A DNA stretch of 64,000 bases from Methylobacterium sp. CB376. Its GTDB lineage: Bacteria > Pseudomonadota > Alphaproteobacteria > Rhizobiales > Beijerinckiaceae. Positions 35,626 through 44,963 of the stretch are shown piece after piece. The stretch is taken from contig NZ_CP121648.1 in assembly GCF_029714205.1 (NCBI RefSeq), forward strand, positions 868,001 to 932,000. Reading direction: 5' to 3'. A program made the translations under genes and the position numbers. The notes beneath the pieces were generated by a model. The model saw only the letters and a program-made list of their open reading frames with translations, made no database searches and was not told the DNA's origin. The stretch's first letter is position 1; every line of letters starts with the position of its first letter.

Positions 35626-37413
35626 TCAGCCGCCCCGATTGCGGTACACACCCTCGTCGCCGGCGGCGTCTTCCATCGCATGGCTGGCAGCCTTCGCCAG
35701 CTGCTGTTTCAGGGTTGCGAGCGCCTCCTGAGACCAATCGCGCACCTCGGTCACGGCGACCCAGGCATCGACGTAGTGCTGCGGAGCATAGACGTGACCG
35801 TAACCCATCGGGGGCTTCGTCGCCATCGCCATGTCGAGAGCGAGTTGGAGAGCCGTCACGAGGGGATACCAGCGCAGCTGCGGCGACACGTCCGGCCCAC
35901 GCGGAGTCTCCAGCCAAGCCGGCGGGCGATAGACATCGCGAGAGTCGAAGAAGGTCACCGCGTCGCTGGCGTATTGCAGATAGACGACCCGCATCGGCGC
36001 CCAGGGGGTGTCCGCGGCCACGCGCGTGCCGTCCTGATTAAGGAACCGCACGAAGCGGCCGTCCCGGAACTCCGGCAGCCAGGCCGGCGAGCCGGGATTG
36101 CGGCCATCGGTCAGCGAACGCCAGAGCCGGCTGCCGAACGGGGGGCCGCTCCACATCGCGCCATCGATCGGATCGCCAATCGTCTCGAACAGTTCGACCG
36201 AGCTTTCGGAATGCATCGCTCCCAGGCTCAGCCCGTGCAGGTAGAGCCTCGGGCGGCGGTTCCTCGGCAATGTGGTCCAGTAGCGGTAGACCTCCGCGAA
36301 GAGAGCGCGGGCCGTGTCCGATCCGTAGTCCGGCTGGACGAGGAGCGACAAGGGGCTCGACAGGTAGGAATACTGCACGGCGACGCTGGCGATGTCGCCG
36401 TGGTGCAGGTACTCGACAGCGTTCATCGCCGACGGATCGATCCATCCCGTCCCGGTCGGCGTGATCACGACGAGGATCGAGCGGTCGAAGGCCCCCGCGC
36501 GCTTGAGTTCTGCCAAGGCCAGTCGCGCCCGGTCCTGCGCCGTGTCGGCGGCGCGCAAGCCGACATAGACGCGGATCGGCTCGGCTGCCGGACGCCCAGT
36601 GACGGCGCCGATCTCCGCCGCACCAGGGCCCGACGCCACGAACTCGCGCCCGGCACGCCCGAGGTCCTTCCATCGGACCAGCGATCCCGGACCGCCCGTC
36701 CGCACCGGCTCGACCGGCTGCGGGCGCTCCGGCTCCAGCAGCGCGTCGCGTTCGCGAAACGAGGCGTCGAGCACGTGGAAGGCCGCGCGGAACAACACGC
36801 CATTCGCCAGCGACCAGAACGAGACGACCGTGACGGAGACGCCGATTACGGTCGCGACCCGCCCAGGGACGAATCGGCGCGCCCGACCGGCCATGCCGCG
36901 GGCTGTCAGCCCGAACAGCCGCACGAGCGCCAGGAGCGCGGCGAAGGTCGCCAAAGCCACCGAGCAGACCTGAAGGGGATGCGCGCTCGCGATGGGCTCC
37001 ATGTCCATCACCCGGCGGATCGAGTTCTGCCACCCGGCTGCGCGCCACAGGAAGGTTGCGGCGACCGACAGACAGAACGCGGTGACGAGGGCATTCGTCA
37101 CGCGGATCGCGCGGTCCGCTGGCACCGGCAGTTCCAGGTAAGCCCAGAGCCATCGCCAGGATACGCCGAGGCCATACCCTGTGGCGAAACTCGCGCCCGC
37201 CAGCACTCCCTGGGTGAGCGCCGTTCGCGGAACGAGAGACGGGGTCAGGGCCGCCGCGAAGAAAAGGGTACCAAACGCCACACCGACGCCCGACAACCCG
37301 CGTGCCCGGCGCCAGAGCAATGCGGCCGCATGGGCGGCGAGGCGCGCCACCCGAGAGCGATCCTGGGACGCTCCTCGTTCCGGGTGCGCCGATGGCAGGT
37401 TGCGCGATCGCAC
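35626..37413 (-). CDS. Membrane-anchored alpha/beta-hydrolase family protein (PF10081-like)
   Basis: About 595 residues. The N-terminal half has several hydrophobic segments (FGTLFFAAALTPSLVPR near the start, then two or three more), like the membrane domain that precedes this hydrolase family. The C-terminal half has RVYVGLRAADT, the nucleophile-elbow-like LHGLSLGAMHSESS, SGPPFGSRLW and DAVTFFDSRDVYRPPAWL, characteristic of the Abhydrolase_9 group. The substrate is unknown. GTG 37413 is chosen because GGAGA lies seven bases upstream; the longer frame to 37554 would overlap the next gene. Confidence 0.78.
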   Translation of the reverse strand: MRSRNLPSAHPERGASQDRSRVARLAAHAAALLWRRARGLSGVGVAFGTLFFAAALTPSLVPRTALTQGVLAGASFATGYGLGVSWRWLWAYLELPVPADRAIRVTNALVTAFCLSVAATFLWRAAGWQNSIRRVMDMEPIASAHPLQVCSVALATFAALLALVRLFGLTARGMAGRARRFVPGRVATVIGVSVTVVSFWSLANGVLFRAAFHVLDASFRERDALLEPERPQPVEPVRTGGPGSLVRWKDLGRAGREFVASGPGAAEIGAVTGRPAAEPIRVYVGLRAADTAQDRARLALAELKRAGAFDRSILVVITPTGTGWIDPSAMNAVEYLHHGDIASVAVQYSYLSSPLSLLVQPDYGSDTARALFAEVYRYWTTLPRNRRPRLYLHGLSLGAMHSESSVELFETIGDPIDGAMWSGPPFGSRLWRSLTDGRNPGSPAWLPEFRDGRFVRFLNQDGTRVAADTPWAPMRVVYLQYASDAVTFFDSRDVYRPPAWLETPRGPDVSPQLRWYPLVTALQLALDMAMATKPPMGYGHVYAPQHYVDAWVAVTEVRDWSQEALATLKQQLAKAASHAMEDAAGDEGVYRNRGG

Positions 37414-37469
37414 GAAAGGTCTCCGGCAGGGTCCGAACGGGCGGCGCCAAGGCCGAGCGCCGGCCGTAC

Positions 37470-38387
37470 TCACCAAAGGTCGTGAACGGCTAAGTCGATG
37501 AAGTCGGGAACAAGCTCGTAGCAGAATATGACCCGGCGCTCGCTCGGATCCCAATAGGCGTTGGGATATCTGCAGGCTTCACCCTCGATCACGATGTCCT
37601 TCGGAAGAAGCAAGCTAGATTGGGCGAAATCGCGAACGACTTCCAGGATCCCGGCCGTCTCGAGGACATGCCGGTATGCCGCGATCCTCCCGCTCGCGTC
37701 TGCATACGTTACGGAGATCCTGCCCCCCGGCTTCGGCGCCAAATGAAGCAAGCCCTCCAGGAACGATGGCTTCGCGGCGGCCGGCCTGAAATGCGGCTGC
37801 AACAAGCGGACCCAGGAGGTCTCTGCTCTCTCGAAGTCCGCGTGGCAGGTTTCCTTCCGCTCTGCGGGCAGACCTGCTTTGACCGCTACGCCCCAGAACA
37901 GGTCCGGGTCCGAACCTACCATCAGGCAGATGATCTGGTAGGCACGTTGCTTGTCGAGGCCATGCGCCCCGTAGAAAGCAAGCCCTTGCCTCTGCTGTAG
38001 ATTGCGTTCGCCGATCAGATAATGGCCGCGCGCGGCATCGATCAGAACGCGATGGGAGAAGTCGCTGCCGATGTGCAGAAGCGCAAGAGTGGCGAAGATG
38101 TCGACCGCACCCTCCTCCCGTCCGAGCACCGGCAGGTCGAATTCGCTGACGGCAGCGTGCCCAAGCTCGTGCGCCAAGACGAAGAGCGCATTGCCGACCA
38201 CGAATTCGGTGACTTCGCTCCGTTGGCGCGCGTCGAGGCTCCGAACGGACGGGCTGGCTTCCGCAAGAGCCTCTGCGACAGCCCCGAGTCTTGATCCGTC
38301 TGCCCCTTGTGCGGCTGCGCTCCCGAAACGGGTGGTCGGCGCGAGAGTCACCATGATCGACACGAATATGATCCGGTGGAGTGTCAT
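37470..38387 (-). CDS. DUF4344-type exported metallopeptidase-like protein
   Basis: Protein of about 305 residues from ATG 38387. The first ~28 residues look like a signal peptide ending near GSAAAQG. The zinc-binding motif VLAHELGHAAVSEFDLP, followed by LGREEGAVDIFA (third-ligand region), places it with the DUF4344 family of putative metallopeptidases. The C-terminal part has ICFCYELV-like IFCYELVPDF. It is probably periplasmic. It lies upstream of the membrane hydrolase gene on the same strand, about 57 bases apart, and could be co-transcribed. Confidence 0.72.
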   Translation of the reverse strand: MTLHRIIFVSIMVTLAPTTRFGSAAAQGADGSRLGAVAEALAEASPSVRSLDARQRSEVTEFVVGNALFVLAHELGHAAVSEFDLPVLGREEGAVDIFATLALLHIGSDFSHRVLIDAARGHYLIGERNLQQRQGLAFYGAHGLDKQRAYQIICLMVGSDPDLFWGVAVKAGLPAERKETCHADFERAETSWVRLLQPHFRPAAAKPSFLEGLLHLAPKPGGRISVTYADASGRIAAYRHVLETAGILEVVRDFAQSSLLLPKDIVIEGEACRYPNAYWDPSERRVIFCYELVPDFIDLAVHDLW

Positions 38388-38487
38388 GCGAGCGGCCCCA
38401 TCCTGAGCAAGTCCTAAGGTGCATGACTTCATTCAAGAATAATCATTTCATCTCCGATGGACAACAGTATTCGCACAGAGCAAGGCG

Positions 38488-39555
38488 TCATACTCCTTCG
38501 AGCAGTCGGTCTAGGTCGAATGTCGGGCGCCGTCCCACATCCGGACCATGTTCGGCCAGGAAGACGTCCGCACAGCGGCGCCCCTCGTCGCGCAGCATCG
38601 TCAGGAAGGGCCATTCCGCATTGAGCTTCGACGAGGAGCCGAGGCCCGCCACGACGTCGCTCGCGATGCGATGCATGCGCATCGCGGCCCATTTCGCTCC
38701 CTCCGAGTTGTCCGCTGGGGCGACCTGCCGCAGCAGGGCCATCATCCGCAGTTCCTTGAGCAGGACCGCGTTGAAGGAGACCTCGTTCAGCCGGTTCAGG
38801 ATCTCCCGGGCCGACTGGGGAGAGCCAGGACGCTCGACCGGATTAACTTGAACGATGATGGTGTCCTGCGACACGCACTCGCGCACGAGCGGGGTGATCG
38901 TCGGGTTTCCTGAGTACCCGCCGTCCCAGTAGTACTCGCCGTCGATCTTCACCGCCTGGAACATCGTCGGCAGGCAGGCGGAGGCGAGAAGCACCTCGGC
39001 GGTGATGTCCGCGTTGCGGAACACGCGGCCGCGGCCCGTATGGACATTGGTGGCGGTGACGAACAGCTTGATCGCGCTGCGAGCAATCCTCCCGAAATCC
39101 ACCGTGGCGGCAAGGACCCGTTCGAGCGGGTTGAACCCTCCCGGATTGAGATCGTAGGGCGAGAACACCCGGGCCATCAGGTCCACGGCGAGATAGAGAG
39201 GCGAGTGATCGAGGGTCCAGCGACCGAGCATCACGTCGAGCGGGCTGCGCCGGAAGGGACTGAAGCACGCCGCGCGCGAGACGCCGTCCCAGAAGGCTTC
39301 CAGCGCCGCGCGGGCGCCGGCACGCCCGCCCCGCTCATATCCGTCGATGAGGACCGCCGCGTTCATGGCTCCGGCCGACGTCCCGGAGATGCCGTCGATC
39401 CGCAGCCACGGCTCCTCCATCAGGCGGTCGAGCACGCCCCAGGTGAAGGCCCCGTGCGCGCCGCCGCCCTGCAGGGCCAGATCGATCAGGACCTGATCCC
39501 GCTCTCCCGGTATGATGGCGCCGCGCGACATGTGATCCACATCCTCATCTGGCAT
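38488..39555 (-). CDS. Patatin-like phospholipase
   Basis: Serine lipid acyl hydrolase of about 355 residues. The oxyanion loop ALQGGGAHGAF is near residues 23-33, the nucleophile GTSAG near 54-58, and the catalytic Asp in the DGGYSGNPTI motif. It lacks a signal peptide. ATG 39555 (MPDEDVDHM) is preferred; ATG 39531 is also possible, and the longer frame to 39981 overlaps the divergent permease gene. The target may be membrane phospholipid or a storage lipid; no context clue settles it. Confidence 0.82.
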   Translation of the reverse strand: MPDEDVDHMSRGAIIPGERDQVLIDLALQGGGAHGAFTWGVLDRLMEEPWLRIDGISGTSAGAMNAAVLIDGYERGGRAGARAALEAFWDGVSRAACFSPFRRSPLDVMLGRWTLDHSPLYLAVDLMARVFSPYDLNPGGFNPLERVLAATVDFGRIARSAIKLFVTATNVHTGRGRVFRNADITAEVLLASACLPTMFQAVKIDGEYYWDGGYSGNPTITPLVRECVSQDTIIVQVNPVERPGSPQSAREILNRLNEVSFNAVLLKELRMMALLRQVAPADNSEGAKWAAMRMHRIASDVVAGLGSSSKLNAEWPFLTMLRDEGRRCADVFLAEHGPDVGRRPTFDLDRLLEGV

Positions 39556-39706
39556 GGGCGAGTCTCGAAATTGCAGCTTTCGTTGCAGACCGCGAGTAGT
39601 CTGCCGTATCCGGCCGGCGTCGGGATCGCGATGCGTCGCGTCGATATCTTTCGCTGGCGAAGAGCCGCGACGGCATGACTCGCTCTGCACGAGGAGATGC
39701 TGCACG

Positions 39707-40753
39707 ATGTCGGAGTCCGCCAAGCCAAGCGTTGCCGTACCGGCGATCTGCGCCCTGATTCTGGCCGGTGCGGCACTCCATCTCGCCCGGACCGTGTTCG
39801 CGCCGGCGGCGTTCGCCCTCTTCGTCATCGCCGTCGTGTGGCCGCTGCAGAGCCGCCTGGAGCGCGTCGTGCCGAAGGCCCTGGCCCTCTCGGCCAGCGT
39901 GCTGGCGACCCTCATCGTCGTCACGGCTTTCGGATCCCTGACCGCGTGGGCCTTCGGCAGGACGGTTCGGTACGTGGTCAACGATGCGCCGCATCTCCAG
40001 GCCGTCTATCTGCAGCTGTCGGACTGGCTCGAAACTCACGGCGTCGTTCTGGCCGGGCTCTTCGCCGAACACTTCGATGTCCGCTGGCTGATCCGTCTTC
40101 TCCCAGAAGTCGCGAGCCGGATCAGCAACATGACGGCATTTCTGTTCGTCATCCTGATCTACGTCATCCTGGGTCTGTCCGAGGTCGACGAGGTCGCGCG
40201 AAAGCTCCACACCCTGGATGATCACGGAATCGGACGGGCGCTCCTCGCGGGCGGAGCCGAAACCGCCGCGAAGCTCCGCCGCTTCGTCGTGGTGCGCACC
40301 CTGATGAGCCTCACGACGGGCCTCCTCGTGTGTGCATTCGCGGCCGCCATGGCGCTTCCCCTCGCTCTCGAGTGGGGGGTCATCGCCTTCACGTTGAACT
40401 ACATCCCGGTGATCGGATCCGCGGCCGCGACCGTGCTCCCGACCGTGTTCGCCCTGGCCCAGTTCGTGTCCTGGGAAATCGCCCTCGTCGTCCTCGTGGG
40501 TTTGAATCTGATCCAGTTCTTCATCGGGAATTTCGTTGAACCGAAGGTGGCAGGCAGCAGCCTGTCGATCTCGCCCGTCATCGTGGTTTTCGCCGTTTTT
40601 CTGTGGACATTCCTTTGGGGAATTGCCGGCGCCTTCATCGGCGTCCCGATCACGATCGCCGGCCTGACGATCTGCGAGCAGTTCCCGTCGAGCCGCTGGA
40701 TCGCGGAATTGCTGGGATCTCCCAAGGGGACAGCGAGCCGCGCGTCGCCCTGA
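39707..40753 (+). CDS. AI-2E family membrane transporter
   Basis: Inner-membrane protein of 348 residues with about seven or eight hydrophobic segments in the pattern of the AI-2E (TqsA/PerM) family. The C-terminal hallmark FTLNYIPVIGS, GNFVEPKVAGSSLSISPVIV and FLWTFLWGIAGAFIGVP are all present. GAGGAG lies about ten bases before ATG 39707. The family includes autoinducer exporters and Na+/H+ antiporters, so the transported species is uncertain. It is divergent from the patatin gene. Confidence 0.85.
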   Translation: MSESAKPSVAVPAICALILAGAALHLARTVFAPAAFALFVIAVVWPLQSRLERVVPKALALSASVLATLIVVTAFGSLTAWAFGRTVRYVVNDAPHLQAVYLQLSDWLETHGVVLAGLFAEHFDVRWLIRLLPEVASRISNMTAFLFVILIYVILGLSEVDEVARKLHTLDDHGIGRALLAGGAETAAKLRRFVVVRTLMSLTTGLLVCAFAAAMALPLALEWGVIAFTLNYIPVIGSAAATVLPTVFALAQFVSWEIALVVLVGLNLIQFFIGNFVEPKVAGSSLSISPVIVVFAVFLWTFLWGIAGAFIGVPITIAGLTICEQFPSSRWIAELLGSPKGTASRASP

Positions 40754-40871
40754 TGAGCGGGGGGCGGGCGTCTCCGGCGCCGTTCGCGCCCGAGCGTCGG
40801 ACCGGACTGAGGCGGGTCGCATCGGCACGATGACCTTCTGATGACGTGCGGACGGTGTGCGCGGGCGCCTC

Positions 40872-42347
40872 TCAGAACGACCCCAAGGTCGAGCCGAGGG
40901 TAATCAGCACGACCAAGGCGATCAGGGCCCCGACGATCCCGACCATCACGATGTCGAAATAGCCTTCCTTGTGCGTCGCGCCGCACAAGACGAGCAGCGT
41001 CACCACGGCGCCGTTGTGCGGCAGTCCGTCGAGGGTGCCCGCCCCGACCACGGCCACGCGGTGCAGGAGCGCCGGGCTAATCCCCTGCTCGTGCGCCAGC
41101 CGCAGATAGGTCTCGCCCAGGGCATCGAGGGCGATGGTCAGGCCGCCCGTGGCCGATCCCGTCAGTGCGGCGAGCACGTTCGTCGCGACGGACAGCGACA
41201 CGAGAGGGCTGCCGCCGATCGAGAGCATCCACTCCCGGACCACGCCGAAGGCCGGCATCGCCGCGACCACCGCCCCGAAGCCGACGAGGCTCGCGATGGT
41301 GACGGCCGGCAGGGCGGAGGCGTTCACGCCCGCATCCATGCTGTCGCGCAGCGCCGGCAGCCTGCTGCGGTTCAGGAGCACGAGCACAACGATTCCGGCG
41401 ATTAGCGCGACGGCGACGGACCACACGCCGCCGACGGCCGTAAGCGTGGTGCGCCCCCAGCGCTCCTCGGCGAGGAAGGCGGCGTCCAGCCGCGGCAGCA
41501 CGGCGAGCGTCATCCCGAGATTGACGAGGGCGACCACCGCGATGGGCAGCGCCGCCACCCGGAGCGGCGGGCTCGTTTCGCTCCGGTGGCCGTGCCGCGC
41601 CTCGGCCGGATCGAACTCGCGCGCCGTGGTGGCGAGTTCGCGCAGGCGTGGGTCGCCGGCCACGTCCCGGGCGTCCGGGGCGGGGCCGTAGCCCTCGCCC
41701 GCCCGGCGTGCCGCCGCCTCGCGCCGCCCGAGCCACCACAGCCCGAACGCCAGCATGATGGCGGAGGCGATGAGCCCGAGGCCCGGCGCGGCGAAGGGCG
41801 TCGTGCCGAAGAACGGCATCGGGATCGCGTTCTGGAGCGCCGGGGTGCCGGGAAGCGCCGACATCGTGAACGTGGAGGCCCCGAGCGCGATGGCGGCGGG
41901 CATGAGCCGGCGCGGCACGTCGGCCTGCCGGAAGAGAGCGTGCGCCATCGGCGCCAGGACGAAGAACGCGACGAACAGGCTGACGCCCCCGTAGGTCACG
42001 ACGGCGCCGGACAGGACGACGGCGGGCACCGCCCGGTGCCGACCCAGCCGGGCCGTGACGGCCTTGGCGATGGCGCGAACCGACCCGGAATCGTCCATCA
42101 GCTTGCCGAACAAGGCGCCGAGCAGGAAGAGCGGGAAGAACTGGGCGAAGAAGCGGGCTCCCGCCCCCATGAAGGTCTGGGTCCAGTGGGCGAGCAGCGG
42201 CTCTCCCGCGAAGAGGGCGGCGACGAGCGCTCCGGCCGGGGCCAGCAGCAGGACGCTCCAGCCCCGGTAGGCGAACCACACCAGCAGCCCGAGCCCGACC
42301 AGGATGCCGAGCAGGCCGAGGCCGGTGCTGGAAGCCAGAGCGGTCAT
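40872..42347 (-). CDS. GntP/CitM-like permease
   Basis: Membrane carrier of 491 residues with 11-13 hydrophobic segments. It resembles the gluconate permease GntP family: LLGILVGLGLLVWFAYRGWS, GALFGKLMDDSGSVRAIA, YGGVSLFVAFFVLAPMAHAL and, near the C-terminus, TGSATGGLTIALDALGE and LDGLPHNGAVVTLL. A long cytoplasmic loop (about residues 205-250) is charged. ATG 42347 has GGAG upstream. It follows the alkylsulfatase gene on the same strand with a gap of about 30 bases, so uptake or efflux of an organic acid linked to sulfate-ester breakdown is possible. Confidence 0.8.
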   Translation of the reverse strand: MTALASSTGLGLLGILVGLGLLVWFAYRGWSVLLLAPAGALVAALFAGEPLLAHWTQTFMGAGARFFAQFFPLFLLGALFGKLMDDSGSVRAIAKAVTARLGRHRAVPAVVLSGAVVTYGGVSLFVAFFVLAPMAHALFRQADVPRRLMPAAIALGASTFTMSALPGTPALQNAIPMPFFGTTPFAAPGLGLIASAIMLAFGLWWLGRREAAARRAGEGYGPAPDARDVAGDPRLRELATTAREFDPAEARHGHRSETSPPLRVAALPIAVVALVNLGMTLAVLPRLDAAFLAEERWGRTTLTAVGGVWSVAVALIAGIVVLVLLNRSRLPALRDSMDAGVNASALPAVTIASLVGFGAVVAAMPAFGVVREWMLSIGGSPLVSLSVATNVLAALTGSATGGLTIALDALGETYLRLAHEQGISPALLHRVAVVGAGTLDGLPHNGAVVTLLVLCGATHKEGYFDIVMVGIVGALIALVVLITLGSTLGSF

Positions 42348-42379
42348 GCGCAGCTCCGCAAGGCGGCGGTCGGCCCCGG

Positions 42380-44494
42380 CTACTCGGCGATCGTCCGGCT
42401 GGGCTCGGCCCGATACGCCGCGGCACGGACCTGCTCCGGGGCGGCCTTCCCTTTGGTGCCCGGCATGATCTCGAAGCGCGGATCGAAATCCACCATCGTC
42501 GCGGCCAGTTGGGCCAGAATGCCCGCGTCGCCCTGAACCGTCGCGGTCCCGTCGGCGATCTGCGCCTCCAGGGTCTTGGCCCCGATCATCGTCTGCTCGA
42601 GAGCCGAGCGGTTGAGGGTCAGGGTCAGGTCCGGCTTCTCGGCCTGGAACCCCGCGATGTTGGTCAGCGTCGCGTTCTCCAGCTCGATGACGAAGCGCTC
42701 GCCGTTGTCCGGCGTGACCAGGTTGATGGTGAAGCGCATCCCCTCCGCCTTGCGGCTGTCCATGCGGATGGCGAGGAAGTTCAGGAACAGCTCGGTCGTC
42801 ATCGCCCGCACCACGTCGGGGCTGCTCGAACTCGCCGTCTCGCCCTCCGGAATGCCGGTCCGAAGCTCGTAGGCCCCGGCCAGAAAGCTGTTGCGCAGGC
42901 CGGGATTCTCCTGCTGGTAGCCGATCTGCTCGAAAATGTCGGCCAAGAGCTCCTTGGCGGCCCGGTTGCGCGGCTCCGCCTGGACGAGCTTGTTCACGAT
43001 CTCCTGGGCCAGCAGGTACTTCCCCTCGTCGTGCAGGCGGCGGCCGCGGGCGAGGATCGCCTCCGCGCCGCCCATCATCTCGACGTAGAGGGGGGCGCTC
43101 TCGGAAGGGGCGAGCGGGATCAGCGTCGCCGGGTTGCAGTCCCAGAAGCCGAGGTAGCGCTGGACGACGCCCCGGCTGTTGTGCTCCGGTGAGCCGTGAT
43201 AGCCGCGGCAATGCCACGTCTGCTGCAGGCTCCGCGGCACCTCGTAGACGGTGTGGATCTCGTTGATCGTCACGCCCTGGTTCGCGAGGTGAAGCACCTG
43301 GTTGTTCATGTGGGCGTAGAGGTCGCGCTGCGCCCGCAGCACCTCCTGGATCCGCGCGTTGCCCCAGCGCGGCCAATGGTGGGAGGCGAACATCACCTCG
43401 GCCTCCATGCCGAAGCGGTAGAGCGCCTCGTTGATGTATTTCGACCAGTTGAGGGGATCGCGCACCGGGGCGCCCCTCAGCGTGTAGATGTTGTGCAGCG
43501 ACGCGATGACGTTCTCCGCCATCCAGAGCGCCTTCATGTCCGGGAAGTAGGTGTTCATCTCGCGGGGCGCTTCGGTGTTCGGCGTGTTCTGGAAGATCAT
43601 CCGGACGCCGTCGACCTCGAACTCCTCGATGGAATCGACGACGTGCCGGGTCGGAGCGATCAGGCCGGTGGCGCCGGCCGAGACGCGCTGGCCCAGGCCC
43701 TGCCCGACATAGCCGTGCGGTCCCGCCGGCAGGAGCAGCCCGTACTGATAGAACAGCCGCCGGTTCATGGCGTTTCCGGCGTAGACGTTCTCGGCCACCG
43801 TGTGGGCCATGAAATCGGCGGGGGCGATCACGGGCACGCGGCCGGACCGGACCTCCTCCTCATCGAGGATGCCGCGCACCCCGCCCCAATGGTCGCCGTG
43901 GGTGTGGGAGTAGATCACCGCCGAGATCGGACGCCCCTCACCCACATGCGCCTGGAACAGCCTCCAGGCGGCCCGCGCGGTCTCCTGGCTGATGAGCGGA
44001 TCGAACACGATCCACCCCGTCCTCCCCCGCACCATGGTGAGATCGGAGAGATCGAAGCCGCGCACCTGGTAGATGCCGGGGACGACCTCGTAGAGCCCGT
44101 AATTGTTGTTGAGCCGCGAGATCCGGACCAGCGACGGGTGGATGCTGTCGAACTCGTCCTGCGCGTCGAGGAAGCGGAATTGCTGCATGTCCCAGGCGAG
44201 GTGGCCGGCCTCGGCCGGGATGGTCATGGCGGTCATGGGGGCGATCAGCCCCTTGCGCTGCTCCGCGAAATCCCTGTCGTCCGCGAAAGGGAGGGTTGCT
44301 CGTGCCCGGCGCAGCACGTCGCGCGTGAAGGTGGAGGGCGGCTTGCCCTGCGGGTGAAAATGCCCCTCGGGGGGAGGGACGCTCGCGGCTCCCTCGGCCC
44401 GGGCGACGCCTTCCCCCCACGCGAAGCTGCCAGCGACCGAGAAGGCCGCTCCTGCGCTCGGAAGCGCCTTGATGAACTCGCGTCTCGTCGACAT
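42380..44494 (-). CDS. Tat-exported SdsA1/BDS1-type alkylsulfatase
   Basis: Hydrolyses primary or secondary alkyl sulfate esters; 704 residues. The N-terminus MSTRREFIKAL with an Ala-rich stretch looks like a twin-arginine signal. The metallo-beta-lactamase domain has the zinc motif YSHTHGDHWGG (about 180-190), later MAENVIAS and FASHHWPRWGN. A helical dimerisation domain with TWHCRGYHGSPEHNSRGVVQ follows, then a C-terminal SCP2-like domain with NGERFVIELENATLTNI. This matches type III alkylsulfatases. ATG 44494 has GGAG upstream. The permease downstream may handle a product. Confidence 0.9.
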   Translation of the reverse strand: MSTRREFIKALPSAGAAFSVAGSFAWGEGVARAEGAASVPPPEGHFHPQGKPPSTFTRDVLRRARATLPFADDRDFAEQRKGLIAPMTAMTIPAEAGHLAWDMQQFRFLDAQDEFDSIHPSLVRISRLNNNYGLYEVVPGIYQVRGFDLSDLTMVRGRTGWIVFDPLISQETARAAWRLFQAHVGEGRPISAVIYSHTHGDHWGGVRGILDEEEVRSGRVPVIAPADFMAHTVAENVYAGNAMNRRLFYQYGLLLPAGPHGYVGQGLGQRVSAGATGLIAPTRHVVDSIEEFEVDGVRMIFQNTPNTEAPREMNTYFPDMKALWMAENVIASLHNIYTLRGAPVRDPLNWSKYINEALYRFGMEAEVMFASHHWPRWGNARIQEVLRAQRDLYAHMNNQVLHLANQGVTINEIHTVYEVPRSLQQTWHCRGYHGSPEHNSRGVVQRYLGFWDCNPATLIPLAPSESAPLYVEMMGGAEAILARGRRLHDEGKYLLAQEIVNKLVQAEPRNRAAKELLADIFEQIGYQQENPGLRNSFLAGAYELRTGIPEGETASSSSPDVVRAMTTELFLNFLAIRMDSRKAEGMRFTINLVTPDNGERFVIELENATLTNIAGFQAEKPDLTLTLNRSALEQTMIGAKTLEAQIADGTATVQGDAGILAQLAATMVDFDPRFEIMPGTKGKAAPEQVRAAAYRAEPSRTIAE

Positions 44495-44616
44495 GGGGCA
44501 GCTCCGTCCCGGGCCAAGCGAATTCGGTTCATCGCCTCGCGGCTCGCCAGAGTGCCGGAAGGCCGGGGCTGACCGGCCGCGGCTGCCGCCGCCGACAGCG
44601 CTCGCGGGACAGGCGA

Positions 44617-44856
44617 TCAGCGCCACGCACAGACGCGGCGTCCCCGCCGCCACCAGCAGACCCTGCGACGGCGGCGGCGCGGGACGACGACGACGGCCTG
44701 GGCCTTCTCGACGAGGGCGTCGTCGTTCGCGTCGCCGACGGGCCCTGCCCTGAGAAGCACGGCCTCCGCGGCGCTCGGCACCAGAGCCAAGCCGGCGGCC
44801 GTGATGACGGCGCACGAAACGTCCCTGAGCACGGCGCGACGATGCAGCGATGCCAT
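44617..44856 (-). CDS. Small exported Arg-rich protein
   Basis: Putative exported protein of 79 residues. A signal-like N-terminus (ITAAGLALVPSAAEA) is followed by a short acidic stretch DDALVEKAQ and a basic C-terminus with VVPRRRRRR, CWWRRGRR and VCAWR. AGGAG precedes ATG 44856. Methylobacterium genomes carry many small secreted proteins with His- or Arg-rich ends of unknown role. No homologue with a known function is recognised. Confidence 0.6.
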   Translation of the reverse strand: MASLHRRAVLRDVSCAVITAAGLALVPSAAEAVLLRAGPVGDANDDALVEKAQAVVVVPRRRRRRVCWWRRGRRVCAWR

Positions 44857-44963
44857 GGCCGATCTCCTTGTGCTGGTTGTGCTGGAACTCGGATGTCCGT
44901 CGCCGAGCGGGCGCGGAAGGCGGGCCGGCCGCCTGCGCCTCGGAGGTCCGCAGCGGATCCTCA

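Noticed and set aside
35626..37485. Long plus-strand open frames opposite the membrane hydrolase
   Set aside because: They are Arg/His-rich antisense shadows of the minus-strand gene, with no protein family features.
40872..43376. An 834-residue reading frame that fuses upstream sequence to the GntP permease
   Set aside because: The added N-terminal part is a Gly/Arg-rich out-of-frame reading of the sulfatase gene; the permease has its own start and ribosome-binding site at 42347.
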